Assembly (NCBI RefSeq): GCF_039522025.1
Contig: NZ_BAAADB010000003.1
Location: 132,179-196,178 of the forward strand
Source: Deinococcus depolymerans
Lineage (GTDB): Bacteria; Deinococcota; Deinococci; Deinococcales; Deinococcaceae
DNA: 64,000 bases
Reading direction: 5' to 3'
Shown here: one piece after another, positions 30,482-39,183 of the stretch
How positions within the stretch are numbered: the stretch's first letter is position 1
How the letters are laid out: each line of letters opens with the position of its first letter
Notes under the pieces: generated by a model
Databases searched by the model: none
Seen by the model: only the letters and a program-made list of their open reading frames with translations
What the model was told of the DNA's origin: nothing
Made by a program: the position numbers and the translations under genes

Positions 30482-30972
30482 GTATGTTCGTAGCCGTTCA
30501 GGTCATTTCCATTGAGTGGGGCAAGGCGGCCAGAGGAGGAGAGATGGCCACTCGGCGCGTTCAGGCGATAGGTCGCTTTGAGCGTTCGTTGCCTTTCCCC
30601 AAGCCGAAGACTGTTGCCATGATTCAACGTGTGGGGCTCTCAGATTGGGATGGATTTGAGAAGGCAGCTGAGCGCGTTTCCGAATACGAATCGTTAGATT
30701 CAGCCAATCCGCCGGAGCTGTACTTCGATCTTGACCATCGGGGACTTCAGGTCCAGGCTCATTCACCCCACCCGTCTGGAATGGAAAAGCCTATTCTTCT
30801 GAATCTCAATGAAACAGCCCGGTTTGAATGGAATGGGCGGATTGTATACGAGGAAACCTGGAGATACAGCCAGACCAGAGTCAATGTCGCGCTAACGGAG
30901 CGGCCTGTGCAAGCCAGTTTGTTTCAAAAGCCACCTACTTACGAAATTTCAAACCTCTCTCAGCTCTACTAA
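30478..30972 (+). CDS. orphan low-GC hypothetical protein
   Basis: GTG 30478 overlaps the hydrolase stop; ATG 30484 in the same frame is equally possible (162 residues), and ATG 30544 has a stronger GAGGAGAG just upstream. The protein has no recognised domain; distinctive stretches are PPELYFDLDHRGLQVQAH and YEETWRYSQTRVNVAL, suggesting a beta-rich domain. Base composition is clearly more AT-rich than its neighbours (codons such as ATT, AAT, TTT, GAA are common), which points to recent acquisition. It ends 12 bases before the thiolase start. Confidence 0.65.
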   Translation: MSMFVAVQVISIEWGKAARGGEMATRRVQAIGRFERSLPFPKPKTVAMIQRVGLSDWDGFEKAAERVSEYESLDSANPPELYFDLDHRGLQVQAHSPHPSGMEKPILLNLNETARFEWNGRIVYEETWRYSQTRVNVALTERPVQASLFQKPPTYEISNLSQLY

Positions 30973-30984
30973 GGAGTAACCCTA

Positions 30985-32178
30985 ATGCGTGACGCTGTTA
31001 TTGTTTCTGCTGTTCGGACGCCCGTTGGGCGTGGTATCAAGGGCACCCTGGCGAACACCCGCCCTGATGATCTGGCGGCGCTGGTGCTGAACGAGGCCGT
31101 GAAGCGTGCCGGGATCGACGCGGCGCTGGTCGAGGACGTGTACTTCGGGTGCGCGATCCCCGAGGCCGAGCAGGGTCTGAACATCGCGCGTCTGGCGGCG
31201 CTGCGTGCCGGGATGCCGGACAGCGTGGGTGGTGTGACCATCAACCGTTTCTGCTCCAGTGGGTTGCAGACGATTGCGATGGCGGCGGCCGCCATTCAGA
31301 CCGGTCAGGCGGACGTGATGCTGGCGGGCGGCGTGGAGAGCATGAGCATGCTGCCCATGAGCGGCCACAACCCCAGCCCGAACCTGGACCTCGTGGACGC
31401 CCGGCCCGGCGCGTACATCGGCATGGGCATGACGGCCGAGAACGTCGCCGCGAAGTACGGCATCAGCCGTGAGGATCAGGATGCGTTCGCGTTCCGCAGC
31501 CACCAGCGGGCGGCGGCGGCGCAGGACGCCGGGAAGTTCGATGCCGAGATCGTGCCTGTGCCGGTGCGCGTGGACAAACTGAAGGGCACGAAGATGAAGT
31601 CCGAGACCATCAACTTCGACAGGGACGAACTGATCCGCCGGGACGCGAACCTCGCGGACATGGCGAAGGTCCGCCCCGCGTTCAAGGCGACCGGTTCGGT
31701 CAGCGCGGCGAACAGCAGCCCGTTCAGTGACGGCGCGGCCGCCGTGCTGATCATGAGCGCCGAGAAGGCGCAGGAGCTGGGCCTGAAACCCCTGGCGAAG
31801 TTCGTGGGCTTCGCAGTGGCGGGCGTGGAGCCCGAACTGATGGGCATCGGCCCCGTGAAGGCCGTGCCGAAGGTGCTGGCGCAGACCGGCCTGACCCTGG
31901 ACGACATTGACCTGATCGAACTGAACGAGGCGTTCGCCGCGCAGTCCCTGGCCGTCGCGCGGGAACTGGGCCTGAACCAGGAGATCATGAACGTCAACGG
32001 CGGCGCGATCGCCCTGGGCCACCCGCTGGGGTGCAGCGGCGCGAAGCTCGCCACGACCGCCATCTACGAACTGCAGCGCCGTGGGGGCGGGAAGGCCCTG
32101 ATCACCATGTGCATCGGCGGGGGCATGGGTGCCGCCGGGATCATTGAGGTGTACGGCGCGCAGCAGGCCGCCGACTGA
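30985..32178 (+). CDS. acetyl-CoA C-acyltransferase (thiolase, FadA-like)
   Basis: 397 residues. Nucleophile C90 in NRFCSSGLQ, His in [12 protein letters not shown], and second Cys (about 376) in TMCIGGGMG. Cleaves 3-ketoacyl-CoA to acetyl-CoA plus shortened acyl-CoA, the last beta-oxidation step. AAGGAG precedes the ATG. It is separated from the FadB-like gene by a hydrolase and the low-GC orphan, all in the same direction, so the four may share a transcript. Confidence 0.95.
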   Translation: MRDAVIVSAVRTPVGRGIKGTLANTRPDDLAALVLNEAVKRAGIDAALVEDVYFGCAIPEAEQGLNIARLAALRAGMPDSVGGVTINRFCSSGLQTIAMAAAAIQTGQADVMLAGGVESMSMLPMSGHNPSPNLDLVDARPGAYIGMGMTAENVAAKYGISREDQDAFAFRSHQRAAAAQDAGKFDAEIVPVPVRVDKLKGTKMKSETINFDRDELIRRDANLADMAKVRPAFKATGSVSAANSSPFSDGAAAVLIMSAEKAQELGLKPLAKFVGFAVAGVEPELMGIGPVKAVPKVLAQTGLTLDDIDLIELNEAFAAQSLAVARELGLNQEIMNVNGGAIALGHPLGCSGAKLATTAIYELQRRGGGKALITMCIGGGMGAAGIIEVYGAQQAAD

Positions 32179-32258
32179 CCGCAGCATTCAACGGCAGTGG
32201 TTGAGGGTGCAGTCGAGGGGCGCGCTGTTGGCTCCTTGATGGAACTGGAACCCTGAAC

Positions 32259-32308
32259 GTACGTGTGGCAGGGTGCCCGCCGGGAAGGGAGCGCCCTGCT
32301 TCACGTAC
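32259..32308 (+). terminator. 15-bp-stem hairpin after thiolase
   Basis: GTACGTG-tgg-CAGGG pairs with CCCTG-ctt-CACGTAC, with a 3x3 internal loop and 20-base apical loop. It lacks a clean T run, so it may be a structured 3' end or leader rather than a classical terminator. Confidence 0.45.
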
Positions 32309-32421
32309 ATATGTTCATGTGCCGTTAAGCATCCGGGCTGGAGGGCCGATCTGGCTTTAACATGTAAAGCAAGTTCGTCGCTTCCGTGCGGCGGGGTGCG
32401 GTTCCCATAAACCGCTCGGGT

Positions 32422-32448
32422 GGAGTCAGGTCAGGTTGGCCTGACTCC
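32422..32448 (+). terminator. hairpin with trailing T-rich tract
   Basis: Perfect 9-bp arms GGAGTCAGG and CCTGACTCC, 9-base loop, followed by ATGTCGTTTTGTT. Located 58 bp before the antiporter start, so it could be a terminator or an attenuator. Confidence 0.55.
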
Positions 32449-32505
32449 ATGTCGTTTTGTTCCGCCTGTCGTGTGTTGACTGTGGGCTGTCTGGAGGTGA
32501 TGGTG

Positions 32506-33750
32506 ATGATCAAGGGAATGCGTGTGTGGTTGCCGGTGGTGACCCTGTGTTCGGGAAGTGCGCTGGCCGCGAATTCGGCGGGAACGGCGGACCTGCTGTT
32601 CGGGCTGTTCTGGGTCGTGCTGGCCGCGGCGGTGTTCGGGACGGTTGCCTCGAAACTGGGCGTGCCGGCGGTGGTGGGGCAGGTGCTGGCCGGAATCCTG
32701 ATCGGGCCGAGCGTCCTGAGTCTGGTCCGACCGGACGAGTTCCTGCTCAGTCTCGCGGAACTGGGGGCGGTGTTCCTGCTGTTCATGGTGGGTCTCGAAA
32801 CCCGTTTCCGTGACCTGCTGGCCGTGGGGAAGGAGGCGCTGCTGGTGGCGGTGCTGGGCATCGTGATTCCGCTGGCGCTGGGCTTCGGTTTCGGTCTGTG
32901 GCAGGGGCAGGAGAACGTCAGTGCGCTGTTCGTGGGGACGGCCCTGGTGGCCACGTCGGTGGGCATCACCGCCAAGGTCTTGCAGGAGATGGGCGTGCTG
33001 GACGCCCGGTTCGCGCAGGTGATCCTGGGCGCGGCCGTCATCGACGACATCCTGGGCCTGACCCTGCTGGCGGTCGTGAGCGGCCTGGGTGCCGGGGAGA
33101 GCATGAGTGCCGCGCAGGTGGGCCTGATCCTGGGCCTCAGCGTGGGCTTCGTGGCGCTGGTGCTGGCGGTGGGCATCCCGCTGATCCGCCGCTTCCAGCC
33201 CCGGCTGCAGAACCTGAGCCTGTCGCGCATGTTCAACGTGGCGATCGTGGTGGGCCTGGGCGTGGCCGCCCTGAGTACCGTGGCGGGCCTCGCGCCGATC
33301 ATCGGGGCGTTCCTGGCGGGCATGGTGCTGGCCGAGGTGAAGGACGAGGTGGAATTCGAGTCGAAGGTACACGCCCTGGAGTCCTTCCTGGCGCCGGTGT
33401 TCTTCGTGGTCGTCGGGCTGCAGCTGGACCTGAGCGTGCTGGGCACGCCCACCGTGATCGTCGCGGGCCTGATCCTGACGGTGCTGGCCGTGATCGGTAA
33501 GGTCGCGGGCGGCCTGCTGGGTGCGCGCAGCATGGGCGGGCAGCAGGCGCTGCTGGTCGGCGTGGGCATGGTCCCGCGCGGCGAGGTCGGCCTGATCGTC
33601 GCCAGCCTGGGCCTGAGTGCCGGGATCATCAATGCGAACGTGTACGCCGAGGTCCTGCTGATGGTGCTGCTCACGACCGTCCTGGCCCCGCTGGCCCTGC
33701 GGGTCCTGGCCCGCCGGGCCGGACCGGAAGCCACAGCCGCGAAAGCCTGA
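32506..33750 (+). CDS. cation:proton antiporter (CPA2 / KefB type)
   Basis: 414 residues. ATG 32506 chosen because GGAGG lies eight bases upstream; ATG 32500 is too close. N-terminal hydrophobic segment [14 protein letters not shown] could be a signal or first helix. About twelve membrane helices; the CPA2 motifs [14 protein letters not shown] and [16 protein letters not shown] (paired Asp of the ion site) are clear. Exchanges K+ or Na+ for protons. There is no RCK/TrkA-N regulatory domain, unlike KefB/C. Confidence 0.9.
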   Translation: MIKGMRVWLPVVTLCSGSALAANSAGTADLLFGLFWVVLAAAVFGTVASKLGVPAVVGQVLAGILIGPSVLSLVRPDEFLLSLAELGAVFLLFMVGLETRFRDLLAVGKEALLVAVLGIVIPLALGFGFGLWQGQENVSALFVGTALVATSVGITAKVLQEMGVLDARFAQVILGAAVIDDILGLTLLAVVSGLGAGESMSAAQVGLILGLSVGFVALVLAVGIPLIRRFQPRLQNLSLSRMFNVAIVVGLGVAALSTVAGLAPIIGAFLAGMVLAEVKDEVEFESKVHALESFLAPVFFVVVGLQLDLSVLGTPTVIVAGLILTVLAVIGKVAGGLLGARSMGGQQALLVGVGMVPRGEVGLIVASLGLSAGIINANVYAEVLLMVLLTTVLAPLALRVLARRAGPEATAAKA

Positions 33751-33770
33751 GCGAAGCCCGGCCCGTGCGG

Positions 33771-33776
33771 TACGCT
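33771..33776 (+). promoter_or_regulatory. leaderless -10 (TACGCT) for the RlmI-like gene
   Basis: TACGCT is followed by six G residues and then ATG 33783. Confidence 0.65.
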
Positions 33777-33782
33777 GGGGGG

Positions 33783-34988
33783 ATGCAGGACGCCGCTCCC
33801 ACCCCCCGTTCCCGCCTGAGACTGCGGGTCTCTCCGGCCGCCGAGACGCACATCCGCGCCGGGCACCCCTGGGTGTACGAATCGAGCCTGCGGGACCAGA
33901 ACCGCGAGGGCGACGCCGGTGAACTGGCCGTGATCTACGACCGCCGTGACCGGTTCCTGGCGATCGGGCTGTTCGACCCGGACAGCCCGCTGCGTGTGCG
34001 GGTGCTGCACCACGGCTCCCCGGTCACGCTGGACGACGCGTGGTGGGCGGCCCGACTGGACGCCGCCCTGCTGCGCCGCGCCCCGCTGTTCGGCCCGGAC
34101 ACCGACGGGTACCGCGCCGTGAACGGCGAGTCGGACGGCTGGCCCGGACTGGTCGTGGACCGCTACGCGGACACGCTGGTCGTGAAGCTGTACACCGCCG
34201 CGTGGTTCCCGCACCTGGAACGCGTGCTGGACCTGTTGGAATCCCGCTTTCCCGGCAGTGGGGTCGTGCTGCGCCTGAGCCGCAACATTCAGGTGCGTGC
34301 CGCCGCCGCCGGCCTGCACGACGGTCAGGTACTGGCGGGCGCCGTCCCGGACGGCCCGGTGGTGTTCCACGAGACCGGACTGGCCTTCGAGGCGGACGTG
34401 CTGCGCGGCCAGAAGACCGGGTTCTTCCTGGATCAGCGCGAGAACCGCCGCCGGGTCGAGCGGTACGCCCGTGACCGGCGGGTGCTGAACGCCTTCTCGT
34501 TCAGTGGGGGCTTCAGCCTGTACGCCGCGCGGGGCGGCGCGGCCGAGGTGGTCAGCCTGGACCTCAGCGCCCACGCCCTGCGCAGCGCGCAGCGCAACTA
34601 CGCCCTGAACCCGAAACTCACCGCGCCGCACGAGACGGTGCAGGCCGACGTGTTCGAATGGCTGACCGAAACGCGCCGCGAGTTCGACCTGGTGATCCTC
34701 GACCCGCCCTCACTGGCGCGGCGTGAGGCGGAACGGACGGGCGCGATCCGCGCGTACGGCAAACTCGCCTCCGACGGCATCCGCCGTCTCGCGCGGGGTG
34801 GGATTCTGGTCAGCGCGTCGTGCTCCGCGCACGTCAGCGCCGAGGAATTCTGGGCGGCGGTGCGCGAGGCCGCCGACCGCAGCGGCCGCCCCTGGAAGGA
34901 ACTGCACACCAGTCAGCACGCGCCCGACCACCACGCGACCTTCGCGGAGGCGCAGTACCTCAAGGCGATCTTCATTCAGCTCGACTGA
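33783..34988 (+). CDS. class I SAM-dependent rRNA methyltransferase (RlmI/RlmK-like)
   Basis: 401 residues from the leaderless ATG. N-terminal PUA domain ([27 protein letters not shown]), then Rossmann methyltransferase: [15 protein letters not shown] (SAM loop), [24 protein letters not shown] and catalytic-type Cys in SASCSAHVS. RlmI-type enzymes make m5C in 23S rRNA. The TGA stop (34986-34988) is also the left flanking TNA of MITE derivative E. Confidence 0.92.
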   Translation: MQDAAPTPRSRLRLRVSPAAETHIRAGHPWVYESSLRDQNREGDAGELAVIYDRRDRFLAIGLFDPDSPLRVRVLHHGSPVTLDDAWWAARLDAALLRRAPLFGPDTDGYRAVNGESDGWPGLVVDRYADTLVVKLYTAAWFPHLERVLDLLESRFPGSGVVLRLSRNIQVRAAAAGLHDGQVLAGAVPDGPVVFHETGLAFEADVLRGQKTGFFLDQRENRRRVERYARDRRVLNAFSFSGGFSLYAARGGAAEVVSLDLSAHALRSAQRNYALNPKLTAPHETVQADVFEWLTETRREFDLVILDPPSLARREAERTGAIRAYGKLASDGIRRLARGGILVSASCSAHVSAEEFWAAVREAADRSGRPWKELHTSQHAPDHHATFAEAQYLKAIFIQLD

Positions 34989-35037
34989 TACGGACTCCGA
35001 TTGAACGGCTTTGTAAGCCATTCAATCGGAGTCCGTA
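34989..35037. mobile_element. 49-bp palindromic MITE derivative, copy E
   Basis: TACGGACTCCGATTGAACGGCTT and its inverted partner around a 3-base centre. It is two left ends back to back, without the internal region. It exactly fills the space between the rlmI-like TGA and the YeeE TTA (complement of TAA) stop codons of two convergent genes. Flanks differ (TGA versus TTA). Confidence 0.88.
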
Positions 35038-35505
35038 TTACAGCAGTTTCTGCACGGCTCCGAACGCCCAGGTGCCGACCAGGGCGGCGGCCAGCACGAT
35101 CAGCATCGGCAGCAGGCTGCTGCCCAGCAGCGCGAAGATCGGTCCGGGGCACACGCCGGCCAGGCCCCAGCCCAGTCCGAAGATCAGGCCGCCCAGCACG
35201 TAACGGCGGGTGGGGCCGTCCTTTGCCGGAACCCGGATGGTCTCGCCGTTCAGGGCGCGCCGTCCGGAACGGCGCAGCAGCGTGGTGGTGATCACTCCGG
35301 TCAGGACGGCGCTGCCCATCAGGCCGTACATGTGAATGGACTGAAAGCGGAACATCTCCTGTATGCGGTACCAGCTGGCCGCCTCGGATTTGATCAGCAG
35401 CACGCCGAACAGCAGTCCGGTGATCAGGAACGGCCACTGCCGCAGCAGGTGCGCGGTGGAGGGGGGAGCGGAACGGCTGGCGGCAGAGGGCGGGGTGCTG
35501 ATCAT
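35038..35505 (-). CDS. YeeE/YedE-family transporter, small subunit-like half
   Basis: 155 residues, about four membrane helices ([55 protein letters not shown]). The GLAGVCPGP element with its Cys matches the second conserved Cys motif of YeeE (TsuA), which imports thiosulfate. Together with the gene at 35510-36076 it makes a split YeeE. The stop TAA abuts MITE copy E. Confidence 0.88.
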   Translation of the reverse strand: MISTPPSAASRSAPPSTAHLLRQWPFLITGLLFGVLLIKSEAASWYRIQEMFRFQSIHMYGLMGSAVLTGVITTTLLRRSGRRALNGETIRVPAKDGPTRRYVLGGLIFGLGWGLAGVCPGPIFALLGSSLLPMLIVLAAALVGTWAFGAVQKLL

Positions 35506-35509
35506 CAGT

Positions 35510-36076
35510 TCACCTCAGGAACAGGGGCAGCAGCAGGTTGGCGCTGAGAATGCCACCCGCGAAGAAGGACGCCGTGGCGATCAGGCTGGGCCGCTGCAGG
35601 GTGCTGAGGCCCGTGATGGCGTGCCCGCTGGTGCAGCCACCGGCGTAGCGGGTGCCGAAGCCCACCAGCAGACCGGACAGGATCAGCAGCGTCCACGTGC
35701 CGGGGCGGGACAGGTCGGTCAGCTCGGCGGGCAGCAGGCCGGGCTGCACGGTCACGCCCAGCGCGCCGAGGCTCTGCACGGCCGCGCCGGACAGCTGCGC
35801 GGGCTGCGGGTCGCGCAGCAGCGTGGCGGCCACCACGCCCCCCAGGATCAGGCCGGCGGCGAACATCAGGTTCCAGCTCTGGGCCCGCCAGTCATACCGG
35901 AACAGCGCGGGCTTGAGGGAGTCGGGCAGCAGGATGGCGCAGGCGTGGCGCAGGTTCGAGGAGATCCCGAACGCGCGGTTGCCCAGCAGCAGCAGCAGCG
36001 GCACGGTCAGGCCGATCAGGGGGCCGCTCACGTACCACGGCCAGGGTTCCTGAAGCACGCGCAGCAGCTCAGGCAC
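35510..36076 (-). CDS. YeeE/YedE-family transporter, large subunit-like half
   Basis: 188 residues, about five membrane helices. Motifs [20 protein letters not shown] and [16 protein letters not shown] carry the conserved Cys residues proposed to relay thiosulfate in TsuA. It overlaps the upstream gene by 8 bp and is followed 4 bp later by the other half, so the pair should be co-translated. Substrate probably thiosulfate or another reduced sulfur species. Confidence 0.9.
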   Translation of the reverse strand: MPELLRVLQEPWPWYVSGPLIGLTVPLLLLLGNRAFGISSNLRHACAILLPDSLKPALFRYDWRAQSWNLMFAAGLILGGVVAATLLRDPQPAQLSGAAVQSLGALGVTVQPGLLPAELTDLSRPGTWTLLILSGLLVGFGTRYAGGCTSGHAITGLSTLQRPSLIATASFFAGGILSANLLLPLFLR

Positions 36077-36626
36077 GCGCGGCCTCCTGCGCGGCCATGC
36101 ACCGCGCGAAGGCGTCTTTCAGGGCGTTGCCGGCCTGCTCGTGAATGGTCAGTTTGATCTTCACGACCATCTTCGGGACCAGTGCGCCCAGTTCGGTCAG
36201 GTCACGGCAGGCCGAGAGTTTCGCGGCGTGCGGCGCGGCCTGGCCGCCCAGGTGTTCGTTCAGGACGCCCTGAAGGTACGCGGTGATGTCCGGCAGGGTG
36301 TGCGGCGCGGATTCCGGGATGGTCGGCGCAGCGGGGCCGGGCAGGGCGTCGTCCGGCAGGGCGTTCAGGGCCGCCTGAGCTTCCCGCACCAGCTGTTCCT
36401 GCAGCTGCGGGGGCAGCGGGGTGGTGGGCGCGGCCGGGGTGGCGGCGGGGGCCAGCAGGTTCAGCTGCTGCAGGTCTTTCAGGGCGCCCTGCAACTCGCC
36501 GAGCGGCAGGCGGGTCAGCGCGGCGACCTCCTCCAGGGCGCGGCGGCCGTTGCACATCATGTAGACCCGCAGCTGTTCCCGCGTCAACTGAAGGCCGTCC
36601 GGGCGGGGAAGTCGCTCGTAGATCAT
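36069..36626 (-). CDS. hypothetical protein with winged-helix-like N-terminus
   Basis: 185 residues. N-terminal segment ([43 protein letters not shown], residues 14-59) looks like a winged helix. A Pro/Ala linker follows, then a C-terminal helical domain ([36 protein letters not shown]). Function unknown; it may regulate or tether. Its ATG overlaps the stop of the upstream membrane gene (TAATG) and its stop overlaps the YedE start, so it sits in one tight operon. Confidence 0.7.
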   Translation of the reverse strand: MIYERLPRPDGLQLTREQLRVYMMCNGRRALEEVAALTRLPLGELQGALKDLQQLNLLAPAATPAAPTTPLPPQLQEQLVREAQAALNALPDDALPGPAAPTIPESAPHTLPDITAYLQGVLNEHLGGQAAPHAAKLSACRDLTELGALVPKMVVKIKLTIHEQAGNALKDAFARCMAAQEAARA

Positions 36627-36913
36627 TATTCCAGGGTTCCCAGCACGTCACGCACGAGGTTCAGCACCAGGATCACGAACACCGCGCCCAGCAGCAGGAT
36701 CACGGACAGGATCATCAGCGAGCTGTCGGCGGGACGGCCGAACACCAGGGCGCCCACCACCAGGTAACTCAGGGCAAACACGGCGATCATGGCAAGCAGC
36801 TGCGTGAGGCGCGTGCCGATCAGCCCGCCGGACGCCCTTGATTTCAGCTGGTACCCGAAGAAGGTGCTGTAGGCCATGATGAGGAAACCGGCGGCGATGA
36901 GTGCGATGGTCAT
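36626..36913 (-). CDS. small membrane protein, first gene of the YedE operon
   Basis: 95 residues from ATG 36913 (AAGGAG eight bases upstream); longer upstream reading is not supported. Three hydrophobic segments: MTIALIAAGFLIMAYSTFFGY, LLAMIAVFALSYLVVGALVFG and LMILSVILLLGAVFVILVLNL. No recognised family. Its tight coupling to the wHTH and YedE genes suggests a membrane partner. Confidence 0.7.
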   Translation of the reverse strand: MTIALIAAGFLIMAYSTFFGYQLKSRASGGLIGTRLTQLLAMIAVFALSYLVVGALVFGRPADSSLMILSVILLLGAVFVILVLNLVRDVLGTLE

Positions 36914-37171
36914 GTGAGGTGCTCCTTGAACGAACGGGAGAGGGCGGAAAAAAGGCAGTGAAAACCGTGGCCGCCCGGCAGGGGAGGCCGGTGGCTCAGG
37001 CACCTGAAGTGGTGCCTACCTGAGTGCTTCGATCTCAAAGTATGAAAAATCTCTCTTACGGCGGCATGACACGCCATCCCCTCTGGGGACGCACCCAGCG
37101 GGGGTTTTTAAGACTCCGGGGGGGGATCTCCCCCCGGACCGGGCGCCCGGGAACCCCGGCCCCGCTTCTGA

Positions 37172-37326
37172 TACGGATTCCGTTTGTTTCGCCGACAATC
37201 CGGAAGTTCACCGGATTGCCAGCTCCACGTCCGGAACCCGCTTCTCTCCTACTCTGCGGAGCAGCTCTCCGAGTCGCATCCGCTCGGATTGAATGGTCTT
37301 TGCAGCCCATTCAATCGGAGTCCGTA
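37172..37326 (-). mobile_element. TNA-flanked MITE, copy F (155 bp)
   Basis: Flanked by TGA at 37169-37171 and 37327-37329; termini TACGGATTCC and GGAGTCCGTA. Its right edge is only 26 bp from the dinB -10, so it occupies the region upstream of the core promoter. Confidence 0.88.
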
Positions 37327-37352
37327 TGACTCCGCGTACCGTGCCCCGGGCG

Positions 37353-37358
37353 TACCAT
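37353..37358 (+). promoter_or_regulatory. leaderless -10 (TACCAT) for dinB
   Basis: TACCAT ends six bases before GTG 37365. Confidence 0.55.
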
Positions 37359-37364
37359 GCGGGC

Positions 37365-38480
37365 GTGCCGGACCTACCTGCGCCCCCGCGCAAGATCATT
37401 CACGTGGACATGGACGCCTTCTACGCCTCGGTCGAGCAGCGCGATCACCCGGCCTTGCGCGGCGTTCCGGTGGCCGTCGCGTGGGGCGGGCGGCGTTCGG
37501 TGGTCCTGACCGCCAGTTACGAGGCCCGCCCGTTCGGGGTGCGCAGCGCCATGCCGCTGTACCGCGCGCTGGAACGCTGCCCACACCTGACGGTGGTCGA
37601 ACCGCGCTTCGAGGCGTACCGGGAGGTCAGCCGCCAGATCCGCGCGGTCTTCCACGCATTCACGCCGCTCGTCGAGCCGCTCTCGCTGGACGAGGCGTAC
37701 CTGGACGTCACCGCGCCCCTTCAGGGCGGTCCCAGCGCCACCCGCATCGCGCAGGCGATCCGCGCCGACATCCGCGCCCAGACCGGCCTGAGCGCCACGG
37801 CCGGGGTCAGCGTGAACAAGTTCCTGGCGAAACTCGCCAGCGGCATGAACAAACCCGACGGCCTGACCGTCATCCTGCCGGATCATGTACGCGCCCTGCT
37901 GGACGCCCTGCCTGTCGGTGACCTTCACGGGATCGGTCCGGCCACCGCCGCGAAACTCGCGGGCATGGGCATTCATACCGGGGCGGACCTGCGCGCCGCC
38001 CCGGAGGCCGCGCTACGTGACCGGTTCGGCGTGCACGGCGCGTACTTCTCCCGCATCGCGCGCGGCCTCGACGACCGCCCGGTGCAGCCGGACCGCCCGC
38101 ACAAGAGCGTCGGGACCGAGGAGACCTACGGGCACGACCTGCGTGGCCTGGAAGCCGTCACCGCCCGCCTGCCAGTTCTCGCGCAGGGAGTCGAGCGCCG
38201 CCTCGAACAGGCGGGTCTGGCGGCGCGCACCGTCATCCTGAAACTGAAATTCGACGACCGCAGCGTCATCACGCGACGCGTCACGCTGCCCTGGCCGGTC
38301 AGTGCCGCCCCGGACCTCGCCCGCGCCGCCACCCGCCTCTTGACCCCCGACCTGCTCGCCGGGCGCGGCGTCCGGCTGGCGGGCATCACGGCTGCCAGCC
38401 TCGTTCCCGCCGGGCAGCGGCCCGCGCAACCGCTGCTGCTGGGCGGCCCCGGGGAGGGGGTAGAGTCGGGCGGTGACTGA
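37365..38480 (+). CDS. dinB: DNA polymerase IV, Y-family
   Basis: 371 residues from GTG 37365, chosen for the leaderless promoter and because MPDLPAPPRKIIHVDMDAFY is a normal Pol IV start; in-frame ATGs upstream lie in the MITE. Catalytic metal ligands are in HVDMDAFYASVEQ and PLSLDEAYLDV. Helix-hairpin-helix GIGPATAAKLAGMGI and little-finger VGTEETYGHDL are present. No C-terminal beta-clamp QxxLF motif is obvious. It performs translesion synthesis. Its stop overlaps the next gene's start. Confidence 0.95.
   Translation: MPDLPAPPRKIIHVDMDAFYASVEQRDHPALRGVPVAVAWGGRRSVVLTASYEARPFGVRSAMPLYRALERCPHLTVVEPRFEAYREVSRQIRAVFHAFTPLVEPLSLDEAYLDVTAPLQGGPSATRIAQAIRADIRAQTGLSATAGVSVNKFLAKLASGMNKPDGLTVILPDHVRALLDALPVGDLHGIGPATAAKLAGMGIHTGADLRAAPEAALRDRFGVHGAYFSRIARGLDDRPVQPDRPHKSVGTEETYGHDLRGLEAVTARLPVLAQGVERRLEQAGLAARTVILKLKFDDRSVITRRVTLPWPVSAAPDLARAATRLLTPDLLAGRGVRLAGITAASLVPAGQRPAQPLLLGGPGEGVESGGD
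38461..38466 (+). promoter_or_regulatory. leaderless -10 (TAGAGT) for the HAD gene, inside dinB 3' end
   Basis: TAGAGT ends six bases before GTG 38473, within the last codons of dinB. Confidence 0.5.
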
Positions 38481-39183
38481 GTCGATGCGCGCCGTGATCC
38501 TGGACCTGGACGACACCCTCTTCGACGACACGGCCTGCACGCACGCGGGCCTGCGCGCCGTGGCGCATGCGCACGGCCTGAGCGTGGACCCGGCGGAGCT
38601 GTTCGCGCGGCACGCGGCGCACATCCGCGCCATCGACCCGCTGCTGTTCCGGGGCGAGCTCACCGCGCACGGCGCGCGGGTGCGGCGCTTCACGGGCCTC
38701 CTGACCGAGCTGGGTGTGCCGGATGCGGACGGCGAGGCGGCGACCGTCACGTACCGCGAGGCGTACCGCGAGCACTGGCAACTGCTGCCCGGCGCGGCGG
38801 ACGTGCTGCGGGACCTGCGGGCCGCCGGGCTGCGGCTGGCGGTCCTGACGAACTACGTGCGCGAGGTGCAGGGCCAGAAACTCGCGCACTTCGGTCTGGA
38901 CGCCCTGGTGGACGCCGTGCTGTGCGTGGAGGACGTGCCCGCCGCCAAACCCGACCCGCGCGCGTACCACGCCGCCTGCGCCGCGCTGAACGTCACGCCC
39001 GCGCAGGCCGTGATGGTCGGGGACTCCTGGGAGAAGGACGTGCAGGGCGCCCGCCGGGCCGGACTGCGCGCCGTGTGGGTGAGCCGCCTCGCAACGCCAG
39101 CCCCGGACGCCGGTGTGCCGGTCGTGTCGCGACTGCCGGACCTGCCTGCCGCGCTGGGCGTACAGGTCCTCACTCGCGGGTGA
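38473..39183 (+). CDS. HAD-family hydrolase
   Basis: 236 residues. Nucleophile motif I DLDDTLFDDT (11-20), motif II LAVLTNY, motif III Lys in VPAAKPDPRAY and motif IV VGDSWEKDVQGA. Cap domain of the C1 type. Acts as a phosphatase on an unknown small molecule. It starts inside the dinB end and its 3' end overlaps the convergent KdpD-like gene by 14 bp. Confidence 0.92.
   Translation: MTESMRAVILDLDDTLFDDTACTHAGLRAVAHAHGLSVDPAELFARHAAHIRAIDPLLFRGELTAHGARVRRFTGLLTELGVPDADGEAATVTYREAYREHWQLLPGAADVLRDLRAAGLRLAVLTNYVREVQGQKLAHFGLDALVDAVLCVEDVPAAKPDPRAYHAACAALNVTPAQAVMVGDSWEKDVQGARRAGLRAVWVSRLATPAPDAGVPVVSRLPDLPAALGVQVLTRG

Larger units (their letters stand above)
32179..32505. other. intergenic region with two hairpins
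   Basis: A 327-bp gap with no supported gene. It contains the long hairpin at 32259-32308 and the terminator-like hairpin at 32422-32448. The lower GC of the middle suggests promoter sequence for the antiporter, but no convincing -35/-10 pair was found. Confidence 0.5.
36914..37364. other. divergent intergenic region (YedE operon / dinB)
   Basis: 451 bp without a gene. It contains GGCACC/GGTGCC hairpin near 37000-37016, a CCGGGGGG...CCCCCCGG hairpin near 37117-37140, MITE copy F (37172-37326), and the dinB -10 (37353-37358). Confidence 0.6.

Noticed and set aside
37293..37364. dinB start at the in-frame ATGs inside MITE copy F
   Set aside because: A leaderless -10 at 37353-37358 and the family N-terminus place the start at GTG 37365.
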